A stretch of DNA of 21,864 nt from Chitinophagaceae bacterium (lineage in GTDB: Bacteria; Bacteroidota; Bacteroidia; Chitinophagales; Chitinophagaceae), in assembly GCA_947468255.1 (NCBI GenBank), contig CANIMM010000019.1, positions 1 through 21,864 of the forward strand, in the 5' to 3' direction. A program made the position numbers and the translations under genes. The notes below the pieces were generated by a model. It had not been told where the DNA came from and ran no database searches. It saw only the letters and a program-made list of their open reading frames with translations. Position 1 is the first letter of the stretch. Each line of letters begins with the position of its first letter. Below, piece by piece: positions 17,404-21,864 of the stretch.

Positions 17404-17411
17404 TATTTTTG
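17404..17411 (+). promoter_or_regulatory. Putative Bacteroidota -7 element for the methyltransferase gene
   Basis: TATTTTTG matches the phylum -7 consensus TAnnTTTG exactly and ends eight bases before the ATG at 17420, so the message would be nearly leaderless. The nearest TTG for a -33 element (17379-17381) lies 22 bases upstream, slightly more than the usual ~19-20. Confidence 0.45.
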
Positions 17412-17419
17412 CAGCTACT

Positions 17420-18589
17420 ATGCAACTCTTTAACACCAGCAGCCGAATTATTGTTACTTGTAGTAACCGCTTATCGCCATTTCTTCAACAGGAAATTATG
17501 GAACTGGGCTTTACCCCAGTTCGTATTTTTAAAACGGGGGTGGAATTGAAAGGAACATTAGAAGATTGTATTCAACTCAACCTCAATCTTCGGTGTGCCA
17601 GTCAGGTTTTATTTTCTATCAATGAATTTACTGCTCGCAATGCAGATGATCTGTACAATACTTTATTGCATTTCGAATGGGAGGACATCATTGCTGCGGA
17701 TGGGTATTTTTCTATTACCAGTAATGTAGACAATGCCACCATCAACAATTCCTTGTTTGCCAATGTAAAAGTAAAAGATGCGATTGCAGATCGGTTTAGA
17801 AATAGAACCGGCCAACGTCCCAATTCGGGGCCTGAGTTGGATAAGGTGGTAATCCATTTATATTGGAAGGAAGAGTTGGCAGAAATATTCGTAGACACTT
17901 CAGGTGAAACTTTATCGAAGCATGGGTATCGTAAAATTCCGGGCAAGGCTCCTATGTTGGAGGCTCTTGCTGCTGCTACTTTATTGGCTACCAAGTGGGA
18001 TAGGAAATCGCCATTCATCAATCCGATGTGCGGTTCTTCCACGCTGGCGATAGAGGCCGCTTTGTTGGCCACTCATCGCATGCCTGGATTGTATAGAACC
18101 AATTACGCATTTATGCACCTAGTTGGATTTGATCCGAAAATGTATGATGTGAAGCGGAAACGGCTAGACGAAATTACAACAGAAGTGGAAGGGTTGCGGA
18201 TAATTGCAACTGATATTAGCGGCGATGCAATCAACATTTCAAAGATCAATGCAGCCGCAGCCGGTGTGGGTGATTTGATTGAATTTGCGATCGGCGATTT
18301 TGCTACAACCGTCATTCCGGCTGATCAACCGGGAGTAATTTATTTTAATCCGGAATACGGCGATCGGCTGGGTGTTGAAGCTGAATTGGAAATCACCTAT
18401 GGCCGCATTGGAGATTTTATGAAACAGCAATGTAAGGGGTATACCGGTTATATTTTTACCGGCAACTTGGAATTGGCAAAAAAGATTGGCCTCAAACCTA
18501 AAAGAAGAATAGAATTTTATACTAGCAAAATTGATTGCAGATTGTTTGAGTATGAGTTGTATGCAGGCACCAAAAGAATAGACCCCTAG
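17420..18589 (+). CDS. THUMP-domain class I SAM-dependent RNA methyltransferase (RlmL N-terminal type)
   Basis: The 389-residue protein resembles the RlmL/YpsC group, which methylates N2 of a guanine in 23S rRNA. It has an N-terminal ferredoxin-like part (about 1-60), a THUMP domain (about 60-165, ending near VDTSGETLSKHGYR), and a Rossmann methyltransferase domain with the SAM-binding block NPMCGSSTLAIEAA starting at residue 201 and an acidic strand ending IIATDIS. The catalytic motif is NPEYG (310-314) instead of the more familiar NPPYG. The RlmK half found in E. coli RlmL is absent, as is usual outside proteobacteria. I chose ATG 17420; the frame is open back to 17300, but a TAnnTTTG element lies just before 17420 and homology starts there (IIVTCSNRLSPFLQQE). 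The exact rRNA target is not certain. Confidence 0.88.
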   Translation: MQLFNTSSRIIVTCSNRLSPFLQQEIMELGFTPVRIFKTGVELKGTLEDCIQLNLNLRCASQVLFSINEFTARNADDLYNTLLHFEWEDIIAADGYFSITSNVDNATINNSLFANVKVKDAIADRFRNRTGQRPNSGPELDKVVIHLYWKEELAEIFVDTSGETLSKHGYRKIPGKAPMLEALAAATLLATKWDRKSPFINPMCGSSTLAIEAALLATHRMPGLYRTNYAFMHLVGFDPKMYDVKRKRLDEITTEVEGLRIIATDISGDAINISKINAAAAGVGDLIEFAIGDFATTVIPADQPGVIYFNPEYGDRLGVEAELEITYGRIGDFMKQQCKGYTGYIFTGNLELAKKIGLKPKRRIEFYTSKIDCRLFEYELYAGTKRIDP

Positions 18590-18614
18590 TTACAAAGTAA
18601 AATAGGGGTCTATT
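18577..18614 (+). terminator. Bidirectional terminator between methyltransferase gene and fabH
   Basis: AATAGACCCCTA (18577-18588) and TAGGGGTCTATT (18603-18614) are perfect 12-bp complementary arms with a 14-base loop. The left arm covers the last codons of the methyltransferase gene and part of its TAG stop. A T-rich tract (TTATTTTT) follows on the plus side, and CTTTTG follows on the minus side, so it could stop both convergent genes. Confidence 0.8.
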
Positions 18615-18637
18615 GAATATAGTTATTTTTAGGAGGG

Positions 18638-19639
18638 CTAAGAAGCCGTATCATAGGCCCATTCTACTAATGTAGCGCCCCAGGTAAATCCACCCCCAAA
18701 TGCTGCTAACACAATTTTATCGCCTTTGTGTAGTTGCTTTTCCCAATCCCAAAGACATAGCGGAATGGTAGCGGCTGTAGTATTACCATATCGTTGAATG
18801 TTCAGCATCACTTTATCTTGCGACAATCCCATTCGGTTAGCGGTAGCATCTATGATTCTTTTATTAGCTTGGTGTGGAACCAGCCAGGCGATATCGTCAC
18901 CGGTTAAGTGGTTGCGTTCTAAAAGATCAAAGGCAGCGTCGGCCATACCTTTTACAGCAGCTTTAAATACATGCTGCCCGGATTGGTAAATGCAATGTTC
19001 TTTTGCCAATACGGTTTCCACACTGGCTGGCTTTAATGAACCGCCTGCTTTCATATATAAAAAATCCTTCCCGCTACCATCACTTTTCAATAAGCTATCT
19101 TTTACTCCCATGCCATCCATAGAAGGTTCCAGTAAAACGGCACCTGCCCCATCTCCAAAAAGTATGCAGGTGGTTCGGTCTGTATAATCTACGATGGCAC
19201 TCATTTTATCGGCTCCTACTACCACCACTTTTTTGTAGCGACCACTTTCCACTAGGGCGGAACCGGTGGTTAGGCCAAATAAAAACCCCGAACAGGCAGC
19301 GCTTAAGTCAAATCCCCAGGCATTTACTGCCCCTATTTTATCACATAAAATATTGGCGGTCGATGGAAAAATCATGTCTGGCGTAACCGTTGCAACAATA
19401 AGACAGTCAATTTCTTCGGGTAAAATGCCCCTTTTTTTGCACAATTCCAATACGGCCGGTACGCACATGTCGGAAGTTGCCAGCCCCTCACCCTTTAAAA
19501 TTCTTCTTTCTTCCACACCTGTTCTTGATTTGATCCATTCATCATTGGTGTCAATCATGGTCTCTAAAATGGCATTGGTAAGCCTGTATTCTGGTACATA
19601 TCCGCCTACGGAAGTAATTGCTGCTGTAATTTTTTGCAT
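18638..19639 (-). CDS. fabH: 3-oxoacyl-[acyl-carrier-protein] synthase III FabH
   Basis: FabH starts fatty acid synthesis by condensing an acyl-CoA primer with malonyl-ACP in the cytoplasm. The 333-residue protein is of standard length, with the early block NDEWIKSRTGVEERR, then the triad: Cys116 in DLSAACSGFLFGL, His256 in WLVPHQANKRI and Asn286 in QRYGNTTAATIP. GDGAGAVLLEP and the C-terminal FGGGFTWGATLVEW are also typical of KAS III. No plsX, rpmF or other fatty-acid gene lies beside it, so the locus is solitary, convergent with the methyltransferase gene and divergent from ruvA. Related KAS III-like enzymes of other pathways share the triad, but the close overall match makes FabH the best call. 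Primer specificity cannot be judged by eye. Confidence 0.94.
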   Translation of the reverse strand: MQKITAAITSVGGYVPEYRLTNAILETMIDTNDEWIKSRTGVEERRILKGEGLATSDMCVPAVLELCKKRGILPEEIDCLIVATVTPDMIFPSTANILCDKIGAVNAWGFDLSAACSGFLFGLTTGSALVESGRYKKVVVVGADKMSAIVDYTDRTTCILFGDGAGAVLLEPSMDGMGVKDSLLKSDGSGKDFLYMKAGGSLKPASVETVLAKEHCIYQSGQHVFKAAVKGMADAAFDLLERNHLTGDDIAWLVPHQANKRIIDATANRMGLSQDKVMLNIQRYGNTTAATIPLCLWDWEKQLHKGDKIVLAAFGGGFTWGATLVEWAYDTAS

Positions 19640-19689
19640 ATTGGATAAAAGGTTTATATTTTAGAGGATAATTCTTTTTCCCTAAGGGG

Positions 19690-19697
19690 CAAAAATA
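19690..19697 (-). promoter_or_regulatory. Putative Bacteroidota -7 element for fabH
   Basis: On the minus strand this reads TATTTTTG, an exact TAnnTTTG match, 50 bases before the fabH ATG and in the divergent fabH-ruvA gap. I see no TTG at the expected -33 distance, so the call rests on the -7 element and location only. Confidence 0.4.
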
Positions 19698-19774
19698 CAT
19701 TAAAAAGCGGTAGGTTGAATTTTGTGCCTTCGCTCATGAATAATCCTTATTTTCGCATAAGATTTAATCGCATT

Positions 19775-20359
19775 ATGTACGCATATTTACAGGGAAAATT
19801 TTCGCTTAAAAACCCGGCCCAGGTTTATATTGATGTAAATGGGGTAGGATATGAGGTAAATATTAGTTTAAATACCTATACTTATATTCAAAATAGCGAG
19901 TCAGGCAAACTTTATACCTATCTTCAAGTAAAGGAAGATGGACACACTTTATATGGCTTTTTTGATAGGGGTGAAAAAGAGATGTTTATTCAGTTGATCA
20001 GTGTTTCAGGTATTGGGGCTTCTACTGCAAGGATGATGTTATCCCATTTGAAACCCGATGAAGTGAGCACTGCCATTCAACAGGGCAATGTGAAATTGCT
20101 GGAAAGTATTAAAGGAATAGGAAAAAAAACAGCCGAACGGTTGGTACTGGAATTAAGGGATAAGGTAAATAAAATTGACAGTATTGTTCATTCAATAGCA
20201 TCACCCAGCAGTGGTTTTCAGCAAGATGCGTTAAATGCGCTAGTGGCCCTAGGTATTACAAGGGCTCAAGCTGAAAACGCCATAAAAAAAATAACTACGA
20301 CCGATACCAATATCCTCAATCTAGAAGAATTAATTAAAAAAGCACTAAAAGCCATTTGA
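19775..20359 (+). CDS. ruvA: Holliday junction DNA helicase subunit RuvA
   Basis: RuvA binds four-way DNA junctions as a tetramer and loads the RuvB motor for branch migration in recombination and repair. The 194-residue protein has an OB-fold N-terminal domain (MYAYLQGKF, IDVNGVGYEVNIS), a middle domain with two helix-hairpin-helix motifs (ISVSGIGASTARMML and LESIKGIGKKTAERL), and a C-terminal three-helix RuvB-contact domain (about 150-194, DALNALVALGITRAQAENAI). The ATG at 19775 gives the canonical N-terminus; the frame extends upstream to a TTG at 19715, but that would add 20 non-homologous residues. ATT precedes the ATG. sprA begins 27 bp downstream on the same strand, an arrangement known in gliding Bacteroidota, so the two may be cotranscribed. 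Confidence 0.95.
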   Translation: MYAYLQGKFSLKNPAQVYIDVNGVGYEVNISLNTYTYIQNSESGKLYTYLQVKEDGHTLYGFFDRGEKEMFIQLISVSGIGASTARMMLSHLKPDEVSTAIQQGNVKLLESIKGIGKKTAERLVLELRDKVNKIDSIVHSIASPSSGFQQDALNALVALGITRAQAENAIKKITTTDTNILNLEELIKKALKAI

Positions 20360-20386
20360 TAGAACTCTACATTAACTAAATACTGG

Positions 20387-21864
20387 ATGTTTCGTAAAAG
20401 AAATTTTTTGACCGAATTTATTGGCCTTAGGTTAGTGTGCGTTATACTTTTCTTGTTTTTCTCATTGCTTCTTACAGCAGAAAATAAAGAATTGCATATT
20501 ACCAGTTTGCCAGCGTTGGTGAATGCAAAAGACACGATACCTTTTCCCTTTCCTCTTTATGAGCGCAAAGGCGATATGCTCAGTGATTCCAAAAAGAGCA
20601 CGTTCGATTTCAAATCTCCTCCCAATATTACAGATTCTGTAGCCTACGATTTCAGGACACGCTTATATACTGTCTATGAAAAAATTGGTAATAAATATTA
20701 CCGAACGCCGACTACTTATACTGCTGCAGAATACTGGAAACTGCGGGGTAGACAGGCTGAGCGTGAGTATTTTAAGAAAAGGGCCAATACCATGAATTTG
20801 CTGAACCGTAAATTGACCAAACCAAAGTTGTCCTTATATGATAATTTGTTTAATCGTCTTTTTGGTAATGGTAAAATTGATATTAGTCCTCAAGGAAATG
20901 TGGATATTACAGCAGGTTACCAGGGGCAAAATGTAATGAATCCTACACTGCCGGAAAGGGCAAGGAAAAATGGCGGTTTTGATTTTGACATGAATGCACA
21001 GGTGAATGTCAATGCCAATATTGGAGATAAATTAAAATTCCCTATCAATTACAATACACTTGCCAATTTTGGTCAGGAAAATCAATTGAAACTAGATTAT
21101 AGTGGCATTGACGATGAAATTATAAAAAGGGTGGAAGCCGGTTCGGTGCAGTTTCCCTCTCGCAGTACTTTTATTCCCGGAGCGCAACAGCTATTTGGTT
21201 TAAAAACACAATTGCAATTTGGAAAATTAAATGTAACGGCTGTATTGGCGAACCAAAAATCGCAAAGGCAATCAGTCAATTTACAGGGTGGTGCCGCCGC
21301 TCAGGTAATTGATCTTAAGGCGGATGAATACGATGAGAACCGCCACTTTTTATTAGGCCAATATTTTAGAGACAATTATAATAAAGTGTTGGCTAAATTA
21401 CCAGCCGTTACTACCCCGGTTCAGATTTTACGGTTGGATGTGTGGGTTACCAATCGCAATGGAAGTACTACCAACACAAGAGATATAGTAGGTTTGATGG
21501 ATCTGGGAGAGAAAAATCCCTACCTGACTTCACTCATTAGTTCCGGAAATTTACCTGACAATAAAACTAACAATCTTTATTCGCAAATCATTTCCAATCC
21601 AGGAAATAGAAACCCTGCTTTGGTAGTAAGTAATTTGCAAATGCTTGGACTTTCACCGGTGCAGGATTTTGAAAAAACCTTTGCAAGAAAACTAGACTCT
21701 ACCCAATATATATTCAATAAGCAGGCGGGGTATATTTCATTGAGTCAGCCTTTGCAGCCCGATGAAGTATTGGGCGTGGCTTATCAGTATTCTTACAATG
21801 GAAGAATATATTCAGTGGGTGAGTTTTCGCAGGATCTGCCTCCGGATAGTTTATCGGCTACACA
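20387..21864 (+). CDS. sprA: Gliding motility / type IX secretion translocon protein SprA, 3'-truncated by the window
   Basis: SprA is the very large outer-membrane channel (over 2000 residues) through which the type IX secretion system exports proteins, including gliding adhesins. The frame runs open from ATG 20387 to the right edge, about 492 codons. It starts with a basic N-terminus and a hydrophobic signal peptide (about residues 16-31, VCVILFLFFSLLLTA). SprA-like blocks follow: FRTRLYTVYEKIG, AAEYWKLRG, SPQGNVDITAGYQGQNV, GGFDFDMNAQVNVNANIGDK, LDYSGIDDEIIKRVEAGSV, QQLFGLKTQLQFGKLNVTAV and RLDVWVTNRNGST. The alternation of polar and hydrophobic residues suits beta-barrel strands. ruvA precedes it by 27 bp. 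Presence of SprA implies a type IX system; actual gliding cannot be inferred from this gene alone. Confidence 0.93.
   Translation, partial: MFRKRNFLTEFIGLRLVCVILFLFFSLLLTAENKELHITSLPALVNAKDTIPFPFPLYERKGDMLSDSKKSTFDFKSPPNITDSVAYDFRTRLYTVYEKIGNKYYRTPTTYTAAEYWKLRGRQAEREYFKKRANTMNLLNRKLTKPKLSLYDNLFNRLFGNGKIDISPQGNVDITAGYQGQNVMNPTLPERARKNGGFDFDMNAQVNVNANIGDKLKFPINYNTLANFGQENQLKLDYSGIDDEIIKRVEAGSVQFPSRSTFIPGAQQLFGLKTQLQFGKLNVTAVLANQKSQRQSVNLQGGAAAQVIDLKADEYDENRHFLLGQYFRDNYNKVLAKLPAVTTPVQILRLDVWVTNRNGSTTNTRDIVGLMDLGEKNPYLTSLISSGNLPDNKTNNLYSQIISNPGNRNPALVVSNLQMLGLSPVQDFEKTFARKLDSTQYIFNKQAGYISLSQPLQPDEVLGVAYQYSYNGRIYSVGEFSQDLPPDSLSAT

Noticed and set aside
17300..17419. Extension of the methyltransferase upstream, with a hydrophobic stretch resembling a membrane anchor
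   Set aside because: The added residues are not homologous to the family, and an exact TAnnTTTG element sits between them and the ATG at 17420.
19715..19774. TTG-initiated extension of RuvA by 20 residues
   Set aside because: The canonical RuvA N-terminus (MYAYLQGKF) begins at ATG 19775, and the extension covers likely promoter sequence between divergent genes.
1..21864. Search for tRNA or rRNA genes, CRISPR arrays, insertion sequences, toxin-antitoxin pairs or a defence island
   Set aside because: Nearly all the sequence is accounted for by housekeeping genes; gaps are short and I saw no cloverleaf, repeat-spacer pattern, transposase motif or flanking repeats.

Overview
The window comes from a member of the Bacteroidota, most likely a Chitinophagaceae-like lineage. 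The evidence is an AT-rich genome, genes that mostly lack strong Shine-Dalgarno sites, TAnnTTTG-type promoter elements, a MraY with a long periplasmic insertion, a long-tailed FtsZ, and the ruvA-sprA pair. SprA belongs to the gliding/type IX secretion apparatus, which is specific to this phylum. The family-level assignment is an inference from protein style, not from a database search.

Positions 1-16523 hold an almost complete division and cell wall (dcw) cluster, all on the plus strand: rsmH (5' end cut off by the window), ftsL-like, ftsI, murE, mraY, murD, ftsW, murG, murC, ftsQ, ftsA, ftsZ. Gaps are about 120 bp or less and no convincing internal terminator is visible, so it probably behaves as one long operon, possibly with internal start or processing sites. 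It ends in a hairpin at 16589-16616. The Mur enzymes build the precursor: MurC adds L-Ala, MurD D-Glu and MurE meso-DAP, as the DNPR motif indicates. MraY moves the precursor onto lipid carrier and MurG completes lipid II. FtsW polymerises and FtsI cross-links it at the septum. FtsQ and FtsL link these enzymes to the cytoplasmic FtsA/FtsZ ring. murF, murB and ddl are not in the cluster.

Positions 16655-17393 hold a small minus-strand region: a lipoprotein of unknown function and, less certainly, a 74-residue ORF upstream of it. A THUMP-domain RNA methyltransferase of the RlmL type follows on the plus strand (17420-18589). It converges on fabH (minus, 18638-19639), and between them is a perfect 12-bp inverted repeat that probably terminates both. 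fabH diverges from ruvA (19775-20359), which is followed 27 bp later by sprA, open at the right edge with about 492 codons visible.

I found no mobile element, CRISPR array, tRNA, rRNA, prophage or defence module, and no sign of a new multi-gene system. The points worth a second look are regulatory and architectural: a hairpin that covers the ftsW ribosome binding site, a hairpin in the ftsZ leader, consecutive TTG starts at ftsI and murE with a 4-base overlap, long tails on FtsQ and FtsZ, and an altered catalytic motif in the methyltransferase.
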